Shown here piece by piece: positions 35,260-46,053 of a stretch of 64,000 bases of DNA; position 1 is the stretch's first letter, and every line of letters begins with the position of its first letter. A program made the translations under genes and the position numbers. The DNA comes from Micromonospora sediminicola (lineage in GTDB: Bacteria; Actinomycetota; Actinomycetes; Mycobacteriales; Micromonosporaceae). The DNA lies in assembly GCF_900089585.1 (NCBI RefSeq), contig NZ_FLRH01000003.1, positions 1,721,001 to 1,785,000 of the forward strand, in the 5' to 3' direction. The notes under the pieces were generated by a model that saw only the letters and a program-made list of their open reading frames with translations, searched no databases and was not told the DNA's origin.

Positions 35260-36656
35260 GCCACCTCCGTATCGGGGACGCCGAGCTCGCTGAGGAACGA
35301 CTTGGCCCAGTGGCCCACGTCGTGGCTGCGCAGATGGCGCTGCATGACGCGCATCCGGCGGCGGGCCTCGGGTTTCTCGACGTGCACGGCCCGGAGCAAC
35401 GCGTCCTTGACCGCGTCCGGGTCGTGCGGGTTACACAGGAACGCCTGGCGCAGCTCGGTGGCGGCGCCGGCGAACTCACTGAGCACGAGCGCGCCGCCCT
35501 GGTCGGCGCGCGATGCGACGTACTCCTTGGCCACCAGATTCATTCCGTCTCGCAGCGGGGTCACCATCATCACGTCGGCCGCGACGTACATCGCGGCCAG
35601 TTCGGAGCGACTGTACGACTGATGCAGATAATGCACCGCCGGCACGCCGACCCGGCCGAATTCACCATTGATCCGGCCAACCTCGCGTTCCACCTTCACC
35701 CGAAGTGCCTGGTAGTGCTCCACGCGCTCGCGGCTGGGCGTGGCGACCTGCACCATAACCGCGTCGGGAACTGTCAACTTTCCGTCAGCAAGGAGTTCCC
35801 GGAAGGCCTTGAGGCGGAGTTCGATGCCCTTGGTGTAGTCGAGCCGGTCGACGCCCAGGATGATGGTCTTCGGGTTGCCCAGCTCCTCGCGGATCTGCTT
35901 GGCCCGGGCCTGGATCGCGGGGTCCTCGGCCAGCCGCTCCATCTCCCTGGTGTCGATCGAGATGGGGAACGCGCCCGCCTTCACCTGCCGGCCGTCGACC
36001 TGGATCATCTGCCCCTCGTAGCGCAGACCGAGCAGGTGCCGGGCCAGCCGGACGAAGTTCTGCGCCGCCAGCCGCTGCTGGAAGCCGACCAGGTCCGCGC
36101 CGAGCAGGCCGCGCAGGATCTCGGTGCGGAACGGCATCTGCATGAACAGCTCGATCGGCGGGAACGGAATGTGCAGGAAGAACCCGATCCGCAGGTCCGG
36201 ACGCAGCTCGCGGAGCATCGCCGGCACCAGCTGGAGCTGGTAGTCCTGCACCCAGACCGTGGCCCCCTCGGCCGCCACGTCGGCAGCGGCCTCCGCGAAC
36301 CGGGCGTTGACCAACCGGTACGCCTCGCGCCAGCGCCGCTTGTAGGCCGGCGTCTCCACCGCGTCGTGGTAGAGCGGCCAGATGGTCGCGTTCGACTGGC
36401 CCTCGTAGTAACGCTCCAGCTCCTCGGCGCTCAACGGCACCGGGTGCAGCCGGATCCCCTCCAGGTCGAACGGCTCGGGCGCGGCGCCGGTGCCGCCGGC
36501 CCACCCGACCCACGTGCCCTGGTGCTCGGCGAGCACCGGGTGCAGTGCGGTCACCAGGCCGCCCGGGCTGCGCCGCCACTGCCGCCCCTCGGGTGTGCTC
36601 ACCTCGTCGACCGGCAGGCGGTTGGCCACTACGACAAAGGAGCTACGGACGGTCAC
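35256..36656 (-). CDS. otsA: trehalose-6-phosphate synthase OtsA
   Basis: 466 aa GT20 enzyme joining UDP- or GDP-glucose to glucose-6-phosphate. VVVANRLPV begins the protein, SPGGLVTAL is the sugar-phosphate loop, and [32 protein letters not shown] and [15 protein letters not shown] are all conserved. GTG 36656 has GGAGGT 8 nt upstream. It is the first gene of a two-gene operon with the phosphatase-GH15 fusion, coupled by a 4-nt overlap, so phosphate removal and synthesis are made in step. Confidence 0.95.
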   Translation of the reverse strand: MTVRSSFVVVANRLPVDEVSTPEGRQWRRSPGGLVTALHPVLAEHQGTWVGWAGGTGAAPEPFDLEGIRLHPVPLSAEELERYYEGQSNATIWPLYHDAVETPAYKRRWREAYRLVNARFAEAAADVAAEGATVWVQDYQLQLVPAMLRELRPDLRIGFFLHIPFPPIELFMQMPFRTEILRGLLGADLVGFQQRLAAQNFVRLARHLLGLRYEGQMIQVDGRQVKAGAFPISIDTREMERLAEDPAIQARAKQIREELGNPKTIILGVDRLDYTKGIELRLKAFRELLADGKLTVPDAVMVQVATPSRERVEHYQALRVKVEREVGRINGEFGRVGVPAVHYLHQSYSRSELAAMYVAADVMMVTPLRDGMNLVAKEYVASRADQGGALVLSEFAGAATELRQAFLCNPHDPDAVKDALLRAVHVEKPEARRRMRVMQRHLRSHDVGHWAKSFLSELGVPDTEVA

Positions 36657-36964
36657 GATCGGCCACCTCCGGGTATGACGGGTCCACCGCGATGAGCGTA
36701 CTGAGCGTAGCTGCGGCGTCTGATCCCCCGTGCCGGAGTTCCCTACCCGTCCCAGAACCGCCGAACCCTCCGCGTGATCTTGTCGACACCCCGGCCTCGT
36801 ACGCCGCTGGGGTGGGGTGATGTGGGCGGGGCCGCCCGTACCTGTCAGGATTGACGACGGCGTGCGCGCGGCCGGCCCCCGGCCGGCGGCGGCGGGCGGA
36901 GATCGACGCCCGCGCCTCGCGCCCCGCAAGCCCGCGATCGCAACCGACGGAGGTAGCCCGCACC
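36657..36964. other. 308-nt divergent intergenic region (otsA / ettA)
   Basis: No convincing gene is seen. It must hold promoters for otsA (leftward) and the ABC-F gene (rightward). The ribosome-binding sites at both ends are clear: GGAGGT before otsA and GGAGGT at 36949-36954 before ettA. I see no strong operator palindrome and no riboswitch-like structure; -10 boxes are ambiguous. Confidence 0.6.
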
Positions 36965-38641
<1,677 letters not shown>

Positions 38642-38654
38642 CCGGTGCTGACCC

Positions 38655-39098
38655 TTGTCTGACCGGTTCGTCTACCACTGCGCGCTGCGCTGGTCCGACC
38701 TGGACGCGTACGGCCACGTCAACAACGCCCGCTTCCTCACGCTCTACGAGGAGGCCCGGGTGGCGATGATGTTCGCCGGCGGCCGGGCGTGGGGGGTGGG
38801 CTCGTTCGCCGACGGTGTGGTCATCCGCCGGCACGAGGTCGACTACCTGCGCCCGGTCGACTACGCGCTCGGCCGGGCCACCGCGGAGGCGGCGCCCACC
38901 GTGCGGATCGAACTCTGGGTCGACGAGATCCGCGCCGCGTCCTTCTCGGTCGCCTACGAGCTCTACGACGGCGACGCGCTGGCCGGCACCGCCCGGTCGG
39001 TGCTGGTGCCGTTCGACCTGTCCGCGCAGCGGCCGCGCCGGATCGCGCCCGAGGAGCGGGCGTTCCTGCTCCGCTACGCCCCCGGGCTGACCGGATGA
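38655..39098 (+). CDS. acyl-CoA thioesterase (4HBT hotdog fold)
   Basis: 147 aa. LRWSDLDAYGHVNNARFLTLYEEAR is the YbgC/FcbC-type hotdog signature with the catalytic Asp, and VDYLRPVDYA begins the second half. It hydrolyses acyl-CoA of unspecified chain. The start is a TTG 13 nt after the ettA stop; no Shine-Dalgarno sequence is evident, so translation may depend on re-initiation. It overlaps the next gene by ATGA. Confidence 0.85.
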   Translation: MSDRFVYHCALRWSDLDAYGHVNNARFLTLYEEARVAMMFAGGRAWGVGSFADGVVIRRHEVDYLRPVDYALGRATAEAAPTVRIELWVDEIRAASFSVAYELYDGDALAGTARSVLVPFDLSAQRPRRIAPEERAFLLRYAPGLTG

Positions 39099-39763
39099 CC
39101 GGGCCGGCGGCCGGGCACGGGCTGACCGGGGTGGCCGACGCCGGCGCGTTCCTGGCCCGGCTGGTCCGGCTCGACCCGGCCTCCCCGGTCCGGCTCCGGC
39201 CGGTGCCCGGCGTCGGCCGTACGGCGCTCTGGGCCCACCTGCCCTGGGACGTGCTCGTGGTGCGCAGCGTGCCCGGCACGGCGTCCGGCGACGTCACGGT
39301 CGCCGCCGGGGAACTCCTGGCCGAACTCTCGTCCGGCGGGGACGGGCTGCCGCGGCGGCGGGACGACGCCTGGCGCTGGCCGTTGCCGCCGCCGGCCAGC
39401 CGGCCGGTGGAGGTGCTGCCCGGCGGGGAGGTGCGCCGGATCGCCGAGGCGGCGGCCGGGACGCTGCGCGAGGCGGCGGCGCACGGGGTGGCCGGGCGGG
39501 CGGTCGGCCAGCGCGTGCTGCGCGACGCGCTGCTGGACCACGTCGCGGTGGTGGTCACCCCGGACGAGGCGCCGCAGGCACCGGTGGAGGTGTCCCAGCG
39601 GTTGGTGCAGGGCGTGGTCCGGATGGGCTTCGTCGGCGCGGGCGACGTTCAGGTGCGGGTGGCCGGCCGTTGGGTCGGACTCGTCGGTCCGTACGGGGCG
39701 GCGTGGTCGCGGACCGTTGCGGATCTTGCACTGACGCCTACCCGGGCTCATCCGAACGGCTGA
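39095..39763 (+). CDS. conserved actinobacterial hypothetical protein
   Basis: 222 aa. I recognise no domain. It is soluble, with LWAHLPWDVLVVRSVPGTASGDVTVAAGELL-like alternating strands (outline only) and a helical segment, GQRVLRDALLDHVAVVVTP. Start ATG overlaps the thioesterase stop by 4 nt, so it belongs to an ettA-thioesterase-hypothetical operon. Confidence 0.65.
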   Translation: MTGPAAGHGLTGVADAGAFLARLVRLDPASPVRLRPVPGVGRTALWAHLPWDVLVVRSVPGTASGDVTVAAGELLAELSSGGDGLPRRRDDAWRWPLPPPASRPVEVLPGGEVRRIAEAAAGTLREAAAHGVAGRAVGQRVLRDALLDHVAVVVTPDEAPQAPVEVSQRLVQGVVRMGFVGAGDVQVRVAGRWVGLVGPYGAAWSRTVADLALTPTRAHPNG

Positions 39764-39894
39764 CCCCGCATCGTTCTTCCGGGCTGGGGCGGTCGTTGGG
39801 GGGATGCCTCCTGCCGGCTGTCCGGGTACCGTCCATCCTCGGATCCAACGCACCGTAGGCGGCTGGATCCGCTGGGGAGTGAGGTGCGCGAGCG

Positions 39895-40479
39895 ATGCCG
39901 TGGTGGTCATGGCGCCCCGGTCCCGCCGGTGGCGGCGATCCGGAGACTCGAAGCGGGACCACAGTGGACGACACCGTCCGGGTCGGGCCACCGGCCCCGC
40001 GCCAGCCGGGAGACGACACGGCGGCGCCCGAGCGGCCGGTCATCGCCGACATGCCGGCCACGGTCGCCCCGGTCACCCTCCGCCGGGTCTGCGACGCGCT
40101 CGACCTGCTCGACGTGCGCTACCTGGCCGACGGCGACGGCAACCTGCTCGCCATGTGGGAGCGGCACGCCGTGCTGGTCGCGCTGGAGGGCCCGGAGGAC
40201 GAGATCCTGGTGATGCGGGCCCGTCCTCACGCGACGGTGCCGCCGGACTGGGCCGACCGGGCCTACCGGGTGGTCAACGAGTGGAACCACACCCGACGGT
40301 TCTGCAAGGCCTACATCGGCGACCCGACCGAGCGGGGGCAGCTCCCGATCTACGCCGAGCTGCAGGTGCCGCTCGGCGCCGGCACCCACGACGCGCTGCT
40401 GGTCGAGATGCTCGACTGCGGCGCCGCGGTGGCCACCACGTTCGTCGACTGGCTGCACGACGAGGGCGCCCTGCTCTGA
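39895..40479 (+). CDS. YbjN-domain protein (type III secretion chaperone-like fold)
   Basis: 194 aa from ATG 39895, with GAGGTG about 8 nt upstream; a GTG at 39964 would remove 23 low-complexity residues and is an alternative. Residues about 60-190 match YbjN proteins: LRRVCDALDLLDVRYLADGDGNLLAMWE, RVVNEWNHTRRFCKAYIGD and LQVPLGAGTHDALLVEML (shortened here to key parts). Such proteins are small mixed folds of unclear regulatory function, common in actinobacteria. It converges with the globin gene. Confidence 0.72.
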   Translation: MPWWSWRPGPAGGGDPETRSGTTVDDTVRVGPPAPRQPGDDTAAPERPVIADMPATVAPVTLRRVCDALDLLDVRYLADGDGNLLAMWERHAVLVALEGPEDEILVMRARPHATVPPDWADRAYRVVNEWNHTRRFCKAYIGDPTERGQLPIYAELQVPLGAGTHDALLVEMLDCGAAVATTFVDWLHDEGALL

Positions 40480-40498
40480 CTCCCCACCGGGCCGTCGG

Positions 40499-40906
40499 TC
40501 AGCCGGCGGCCGGGTCCTCCATCACGTTCACCATGAAATAGGCGGCCCGCTCCAGGTAGTCCCAGAGCGCGGCGGCGAGCTGCGGCGGCAGGTCCAGCTC
40601 GTCCACCGCCCGGCGCATGTGACGCAGCCAGGCGTCCCGCTCGGCCGCGCCGATGCGGAACGGGGCGTGCCGCATCCGCAGTCGCGGGTGGCCGCGCTGC
40701 TCGGAGTAGGTGTGCGGGCCGCCCCAGTACTGGACCAGGAAGAGGGTCAGCCGGTCCGCCGCCGGGCCCAGGTCCTCCTCCGGATACATCGGCCGCAGCA
40801 GCGGGTCGTCGGCGACGCCGGCGTAGAACACGTCCACCAGCTTGCGGAAGGCCGGTTCACCGCCGATCGCCTCGAAGAGCGTCATCGACTCGCCTGGGGA
40901 AGTCAC
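40499..40906 (-). CDS. glbO: group II truncated haemoglobin (trHbO-like)
   Basis: 135 aa. Proximal H80 in RMRHAPFRIG, B10 tyrosine Y28 in VFYAGV, the YPEEDLGPA CD-loop segment and QYWGGPHTYSEQRGHPRLR are those of group II truncated globins. Mycobacterial GlbO handles oxygen and NO/peroxide; that role is inferred. GTG start with CAGGAT (40913-40918, reverse strand) 6 nt upstream, so probably leaderless. An ATG seven codons in is a weaker choice. Confidence 0.93.
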   Translation of the reverse strand: MTSPGESMTLFEAIGGEPAFRKLVDVFYAGVADDPLLRPMYPEEDLGPAADRLTLFLVQYWGGPHTYSEQRGHPRLRMRHAPFRIGAAERDAWLRHMRRAVDELDLPPQLAAALWDYLERAAYFMVNVMEDPAAG

Positions 40907-40963
40907 GCTTCCATCCTGCCAGGTGCGCCCCGGCCACCGCCCCCGCCCGCCGGGCGGCGCCGG

Positions 40964-42331
40964 TCACGTCACCGCGTGCCGGCGTCGCCCGTGCTCCCGC
41001 CCCCGGTCGCCCCCTCCCGGCCCCCGGGCCGGGGTGTGCGCCCGCGCGGCGCTGGACTCGGCCTGGGCGGTCTCGACGGCCGCCTGGATCGTCGCCGGGC
41101 GGGGCCAGGTGGCCGCCGCCACGAGCATCAGGAGCACCCCCGCCGCACTCCAGACCCCGACGACCGCCGGGATGGAGAAGCGCTCGGCCAGCGCGCCGGT
41201 GGCCAGCACCGCGCCTCCCTGGATGACCTGCGTGCCGCTGGCCATCACCCCGAACGCCCGCGCCCGGTAGCCGTCCGGGAGGGCCTGCACGAAGAGGCTG
41301 TTGGCGACCGGGACGATCCCGGCGACCGCGAAGCCGCACGCGGCGGCGAGCAGGGCCACCACGGCCGGCGGCGGGTCGAGCAGCGCGGGCACGAGCGCGG
41401 CCGGCGCGAGCACCGCCAGTGGCGGCAGCAGGGTCAACCGGCGGGTCGGACCGACCAGCCGCGCGATGAGGATCCCGCCGATGACGTAGCCGACCGGGTT
41501 GGCCGCCATGATCAGCGCCTGCGCGGTGCCGGCGTCCATGCCGCCGCCGGTGCGCTCGGCGGCCCAGCCGGCGGCGAGGCCCTCGGGGACGATCGAGAAG
41601 ACCATCGCGCTGAACACCAGCACCGCGATGGCGCGCAGCACCGGTCGCTCGAAGACGATCCGGAAGCCCTCGGCGGTCTCCCGCAGCAGGTGGCTGCGGG
41701 GCCCCGCGGCCAGCGCCGGCGCCCGGTCCCGCAGGCCGAACCGGACCAGGAGGGCCGACAGGGCGAACGTGCCGGCGTTGATCAGCAGCGCGGTGCTCGG
41801 GTTGAGCGCCGCGATGGTCGCGCCGGCGAGGTAGCCGACGACCTGGGCGGTCTGGACGGCGCTGGTGGAGGCGGTGAGGCCCACCACCAGCCGGTCGCCT
41901 TCGAGGATGTGCGGCAACAACGCCGAACGCGCGGCCTGGCTCGGCGGGTTGGCCAGCGTCGCCACGAAGATCAGGACGAGGATCGCCCAGGCCGGCATGA
42001 ACGGCATCGCGACCAGCACCATCAGCGCCATCCGGATGAGGTCGCAGAGGACCATCACGCGGCGGTAGCGGTGCCGCTCGGCCAGCGCCGACAGCAGCGG
42101 GCCGCCGATCAGCCAGGGCAGGTAGCTGGCCGCGAAGGCGGCGGCGGAGAGGGCGACCGAGCGGGTCTCCTGGAGGACCAGCACCGTGAGCGCGGCCTTG
42201 GCGAGGTAGTCACCGATCCAGGAGAGGACGTTGGCGGCGAAGAGCGCGCGGAACTCGGACTGACCGAACACGTCGCGGAAGGTGGCCGGACCCTCCTGGT
42301 CGGGTCGCTCGTCGGACACCGTCGCCTCCAT
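40964..42331 (-). CDS. MFS transporter (enterobactin-exporter-like MFS_3 type)
   Basis: 455 aa with about 12 hydrophobic helices. The N-terminal half has FRALFAANVLSWIGDYLAK and a charged ERHRYRRVMVLCD loop between helices 2 and 3, as in the MFS_3 group of drug or siderophore exporters. The C-terminal 45 residues are hydrophilic (Ala, Arg and Gly-rich). AGGA lies before the ATG. No neighbouring biosynthetic genes suggest a substrate. Confidence 0.85.
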   Translation of the reverse strand: MEATVSDERPDQEGPATFRDVFGQSEFRALFAANVLSWIGDYLAKAALTVLVLQETRSVALSAAAFAASYLPWLIGGPLLSALAERHRYRRVMVLCDLIRMALMVLVAMPFMPAWAILVLIFVATLANPPSQAARSALLPHILEGDRLVVGLTASTSAVQTAQVVGYLAGATIAALNPSTALLINAGTFALSALLVRFGLRDRAPALAAGPRSHLLRETAEGFRIVFERPVLRAIAVLVFSAMVFSIVPEGLAAGWAAERTGGGMDAGTAQALIMAANPVGYVIGGILIARLVGPTRRLTLLPPLAVLAPAALVPALLDPPPAVVALLAAACGFAVAGIVPVANSLFVQALPDGYRARAFGVMASGTQVIQGGAVLATGALAERFSIPAVVGVWSAAGVLLMLVAAATWPRPATIQAAVETAQAESSAARAHTPARGPGGGDRGREHGRRRHAVT

Positions 42332-42566
42332 CGTTCCTGGTCGACCACTTGTGATGGCCCGGCCGGGAACCGTCGTCAGATCAACCGATCAGCGAGGACA
42401 GGAGCACACTCCCCGGTGGAGTGCGTTCACCGGATTCTGCCCGATCGTCTGACAACTGGCTAGGGCGAACGGATTGATCGTCGCATCTCCGACTGAACGA
42501 ACGGACGATACCCGAGGGGCCGCGCGACGCGCGACCCCCGGAAATCGTCCGTCCGGTACGGGTACG

Positions 42567-43670
42567 TCAGGTGGCGCCGCCGGTGCCCGTCCCCTCCGGC
42601 CGCGGCGGCGGCGAGGGCTGCGGCGGCAGGCCGGGGAAGAGCCGGGCCGCCGCGATGCGGGCCGTGATCCCCGAGTTCTCCAGCGCCTCCGCGAGGCGCC
42701 GGCGCAGCTCGCGACCGACCGCGAACTGCCCCTCGGCGGTGGTCTTGACCACGGTACGGATCACCGCTCCGTCGACCGTCATCTGCTCCACACCGAGTAC
42801 CTCCGGCTGCTCCACGATCTCCGGTGCCAGCTCCGGGTCCAGCGCCACCGACGCCGCCGCGGTCCGCAGCACCGCGGTGGCCTCCTCGGTGCCGGCGAAG
42901 CCGATCGGCAGGTCCACCACGACCAGCGCCCAGCCCTGGCTCTTGTTGCCGACCCGGACGATCTCGCCGTTGCGGATGTACCAGAGCACGCCCCGGCCGT
43001 CCCGGACCGTGGTCACCCGCAGGCCCACCGCCTCCACCACGCCGGTCGCCTCGCCGAGGTCGACTGTGTCGCCCACGCCGTACTGGTCCTCGATCAGCAT
43101 GAACAGGCCGGCGATCAGGTCCTTGACCAGGCTCTGCGCGCCGAAGCCGAGGGCCACGCCGGCGATGCCCGCGCTCGCCAGCAGCGGGGCCAGGTCGAAG
43201 CTGAACTCCTTGAGCACCATCAGCAGCGCGATGCCGAAGACGAACGCGGTGACCATGCTGCGCAGCACCGACCCGATCGCCTCGGCGCGCTGCCGGCGCC
43301 GCTCCGGCACGAACTGCTCCGGGTCGAGGGTGGCGCTGGGGATCCGCTCCCGCAGCGGGCGGAGCATGGTCGGCACCGCGCCGTGGGTGGTGGTGCGCAC
43401 CAGCCGGTTGATGGTGCGGTGCAACGCCCAGCGCGCGGCCACCGCGAGCAGCAGGATCAGCGCGATCCGCAGCGGTTTCAGCAGGATCCAGTAGCTGCCC
43501 TCGGCGAACCAGCTCGACCCGGTCAGGTCGTAGATGTTGCGGCACAGGGGGTCGGTCCGGCAGTCGATCGACGGGGACGGGCTGGAGCTGGGACTCGGGC
43601 TGGGCTCGGACGCGGCGGCCAGCGCGCGCAGCGTCAGATCGGCGGCACTCACCCTGCTTTCGTACCGCAC
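42567..43670 (-). CDS. MscS-family mechanosensitive channel
   Basis: 367 aa. A Ser/Pro-rich N-terminus (SEPSPSPSSSPSPS) precedes three membrane helices (about 62-82, 136-158, 162-190). The last is the Gly/Ala-rich pore helix LLASAGIAGVALGFGAQSLVKD, followed by the beta domain with YGVGDTVDLGEATGVVEAVGLR. The cytoplasmic domain ends in a Pro-rich tail. Such channels release solutes on hypo-osmotic shock. The GTG at 43670 has an in-frame GTG six codons later as an alternative. Confidence 0.9.
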   Translation of the reverse strand: MRYESRVSAADLTLRALAAASEPSPSPSSSPSPSIDCRTDPLCRNIYDLTGSSWFAEGSYWILLKPLRIALILLLAVAARWALHRTINRLVRTTTHGAVPTMLRPLRERIPSATLDPEQFVPERRRQRAEAIGSVLRSMVTAFVFGIALLMVLKEFSFDLAPLLASAGIAGVALGFGAQSLVKDLIAGLFMLIEDQYGVGDTVDLGEATGVVEAVGLRVTTVRDGRGVLWYIRNGEIVRVGNKSQGWALVVVDLPIGFAGTEEATAVLRTAAASVALDPELAPEIVEQPEVLGVEQMTVDGAVIRTVVKTTAEGQFAVGRELRRRLAEALENSGITARIAAARLFPGLPPQPSPPPRPEGTGTGGAT

Positions 43671-43934
43671 GGGCGGCGCGCGCCCACCGCGGACCCACCC
43701 CGGACGGCGTCGGCGGGTCGACGATCATCCCGGGCGGAACCGGTCATCGTGGCACGGCGGGGTCAGGCTTGCCGGGGGTACCCCGGATTAGTGCGTGCAA
43801 TCCGGGGCGCGATCAGGGACTATTGGCGCAACGGACGTCGGTGGTCCCGGCCGGCGCTCGGGGCCGTCGCGCGCTGTCGCGGGCGGTCCCGGCGTGCAGG
43901 CGGCGGGAGCGGCTGGACCGGGAGGGTGAGCGCG

Positions 43935-44474
43935 ATGCCTGACATACGACCCACGGCGGGCTCCGGTGCACTCGTTCTCAACGCCACCTACGAGCCCCTG
44001 TGCGTCGTGTCGGTGCGTCGTGCCGCGATCCTCGTGCTCTCCGCCAAGGCCGTCTGCGTGGCCGACGGCGAGGGCATCCTGCACAGCGCCCGCAACGCCC
44101 TCCCGGTGCCCTCGGTGGTGCGGTTGACCCGCTACGTCCGGGTGCCCTACCGCACCCACGTGGGGCTGTCCCGCCGGGCGATCTTCGCCCGCGACGGGTG
44201 GCGGTGCGCCTACTGTCGCGGGCCGGCGGAGACCATCGACCACGTCTTCCCGCGCAGCCGGGGCGGCCGCCACGCGTGGGAGAACGTGGTCGCCGCCTGC
44301 GCCCGGTGCAACCACACCAAGGGCGACAAGACCCCGGCCGAGCTGGGCTGGCGGCTGCACCACCTGCCGGCGGCGCCGAAGGGCAACGCCTGGCGGGTGC
44401 TGGGCCACCGCGCGCCCGACCCCCGCTGGGCGGACTGGCTCGACCTGCGTGAGCCCGAGGTCGAAGCGGCCTGA
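43935..44474 (+). CDS. HNH endonuclease-domain protein
   Basis: 179 aa from ATG 43935 with GGGAGGG upstream; the much longer upstream open frame is antisense to mscS. An N-terminal region, LVLNATYEPLCVVSVRRA, is shared by a widespread actinobacterial HNH family. The nuclease core is DGWRCAYCRGPAETIDHVFP (first CxxC and catalytic His), then ENVVAACARCNHTKGDKTP (Asn, second CxxC, His). It is a likely metal-dependent nuclease; the DNA target is unknown. Confidence 0.88.
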   Translation: MPDIRPTAGSGALVLNATYEPLCVVSVRRAAILVLSAKAVCVADGEGILHSARNALPVPSVVRLTRYVRVPYRTHVGLSRRAIFARDGWRCAYCRGPAETIDHVFPRSRGGRHAWENVVAACARCNHTKGDKTPAELGWRLHHLPAAPKGNAWRVLGHRAPDPRWADWLDLREPEVEAA

Positions 44475-44480
44475 CGGCGC

Positions 44481-45392
44481 TCAGCGGGCCTGGACCAGCG
44501 ACGCGTAGACCACCAGGTTGTCGGCGTACCCGGTCTCGCCGCCCACCCAGCGCCCGCCGCAGGTGATCAACCGCAGGTTGGGGCGGCTGAAGTCGCCGTA
44601 GACGTCCTCCACCGGCAGCTTCTCCTTGCCGTACCGCTCGATCGAGGTCACCTCGAAGACCGCCACCGACCGGTCCTGCCGGGTCACCTCGATCCGGTCG
44701 CCGTCGTCGAGTTCCTTCAGCCCGTGGAAGACGGCCGGTCCGGTGGTGGTGTCGACGTGCCCGACCAGCACCGCCGGCCCGTACTGGCCGGGGGTGGGGC
44801 CCTGGTCGTACCAGCCGACCTCGCCGGCGCGGCTCACGTCCGGCACCGCGATGCTGCCGTCGGGCGCGATGCCGACCCGGTGCACCGGCGCGCGCAGGTC
44901 GAGCTTGCCGATTCGGAGGTCGGTCGGCGGGCTGGCGGGCAGCACCGGGAACTTCTTCGGCGGCGGTCGCAGCCCGGCCACGATCCGGTCCGGCAGCACG
45001 CTGACCCCGGTCACCCGTTCCACCCCGAGCATGGCCACGATCAGCGCCATCAGGCTCGCCACCACCAGCACCGGGGCGCCGGGGCCGCGCCCCGGGGCGT
45101 ACCGGCGGGTGGTGGTCCGGCCGGGGCGGGCGGTGACCGGCCGGCCCTGTGGGTCGGCGGTGGCGACGCTGGCCGAGAAGGCGTGCCCGGCGGCGTGGGC
45201 GAACCGGCGGGCGGCGCGGGACGTCAGTCGCAGCGCGGCCCGGAGCCGCCGCCGGGCCCGGTCCCGGTCGCACCCGCGCCCCGCCTCGACGGCGACGGGC
45301 GGGTGCGCGATGCCGCGCCGTCCGGTGCCGCCGGGGCGGCGTCGGGGCGGCTGCGGTCCGGTGCGGGTGTGGCGTCGCGGTGAGCGGGCCAT
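44481..45392 (-). CDS. class F sortase
   Basis: 303 aa. A long Arg-rich cytoplasmic N-terminus (1-105) precedes one membrane helix (LVVASLMALIVAMLGV) and an extracellular sortase domain of about 170 residues. The catalytic His is in LVGHVDTTTGPAVF and the Cys in LRLITCGG. I cannot place the catalytic Arg with confidence. It lies 13 nt downstream of a gene for a signal-peptide protein with a C-terminal anchor, its likely substrate. Confidence 0.85.
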   Translation of the reverse strand: MARSPRRHTRTGPQPPRRRPGGTGRRGIAHPPVAVEAGRGCDRDRARRRLRAALRLTSRAARRFAHAAGHAFSASVATADPQGRPVTARPGRTTTRRYAPGRGPGAPVLVVASLMALIVAMLGVERVTGVSVLPDRIVAGLRPPPKKFPVLPASPPTDLRIGKLDLRAPVHRVGIAPDGSIAVPDVSRAGEVGWYDQGPTPGQYGPAVLVGHVDTTTGPAVFHGLKELDDGDRIEVTRQDRSVAVFEVTSIERYGKEKLPVEDVYGDFSRPNLRLITCGGRWVGGETGYADNLVVYASLVQAR

Positions 45393-45405
45393 GGCCGCAC
45401 CCCGG

Positions 45406-45921
45406 TCAGACGCGGCTACCGGACTTGCGGCGGGCGCCCACGCCGGCCACCACGGCCACCGCCACCAGGCCGCCGACCAGCAGCAGCGAGCCGGCGCCCC
45501 GGCCGCCGCCGGCGGTGCCCCCGCCGCCGGTCGCCGGGCCCTTGCTCGGCTGGCTCATGTTCAGCACGGTGAGCATGGTGGAAGCGGTGTTGCCGTTGGA
45601 GCAGTCGAGGTTCACCGGGTAGTCGCCGGGCGCCTTGTTGCCGGGCACCGTGGTCGAGCCGGTCAGGAAGCCGTTGTCCGGCCGCAGCATCACCCGGCCG
45701 CCGAAGGCGTCCGAGGTGACCTGGGCCTGGCGGTTGTTGCTGTTGTCGCAGCCGGCCCGGATGGTCACCCGGGAGCCGGCCTGGACGCTGTTCGGCGTCA
45801 CCTCGATGAACACGCTCTCCCCGGCCCGGGCCGGTACGGCGGTGGTCAGGACGAACGCCGCGACCAGGCCGACCAGGCCCAGGACGGACGACAACACGCG
45901 GTGTGACAGGAGCCCTCGCAT
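45406..45921 (-). CDS. secreted C-terminally anchored protein, probable sortase substrate
   Basis: 171 aa. An N-terminal signal peptide (about 1-33, ending AVPARA) precedes an extracellular Ig-like beta domain (IEVTPNSVQAGSRVTIRAGCDN, second Cys in NLDCSNGN, likely disulfide). At the C-terminus a Gly-rich spacer (SKGPATGGGG) leads to a hydrophobic helix and a basic tail (GARRKSGSRV). That is a sorting-signal layout without LPxTG; GPATG may be the recognition motif. It is co-oriented with the class F sortase gene 13 nt downstream. Confidence 0.8.
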   Translation of the reverse strand: MRGLLSHRVLSSVLGLVGLVAAFVLTTAVPARAGESVFIEVTPNSVQAGSRVTIRAGCDNSNNRQAQVTSDAFGGRVMLRPDNGFLTGSTTVPGNKAPGDYPVNLDCSNGNTASTMLTVLNMSQPSKGPATGGGGTAGGGRGAGSLLLVGGLVAVAVVAGVGARRKSGSRV

Positions 45922-46000
45922 GGTTCCCCCCTCCCGGTGCGTCGGTGCACCGGAATCCTGCTGACGGGCAGCGAGGGCTGCGTTCCCGGACGGCGGGGGT

Positions 46001-46053
46001 GTTAACAGGGGGCCCCGCCCATACCGGAAGCGTTAAGCGGGGGCCCCGCCTTT
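46001..46053 (-). repeat. GGGGCCCC/TTAAC dispersed repeat overlapping the Lrp 3' end
   Basis: Read on the reverse strand the unit begins AAAGGCGGGGCCCCCGC, continues TTAACGCTTCCGGTAT and ends GGGGCCCCCTGTTAAC. It aligns gap-free over 52 nt to the cysG copy, with the same spacing of the two GGGGCCCC blocks. The first 21 nt encode the last six residues and the stop codon of the Lrp regulator. Confidence 0.8.
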
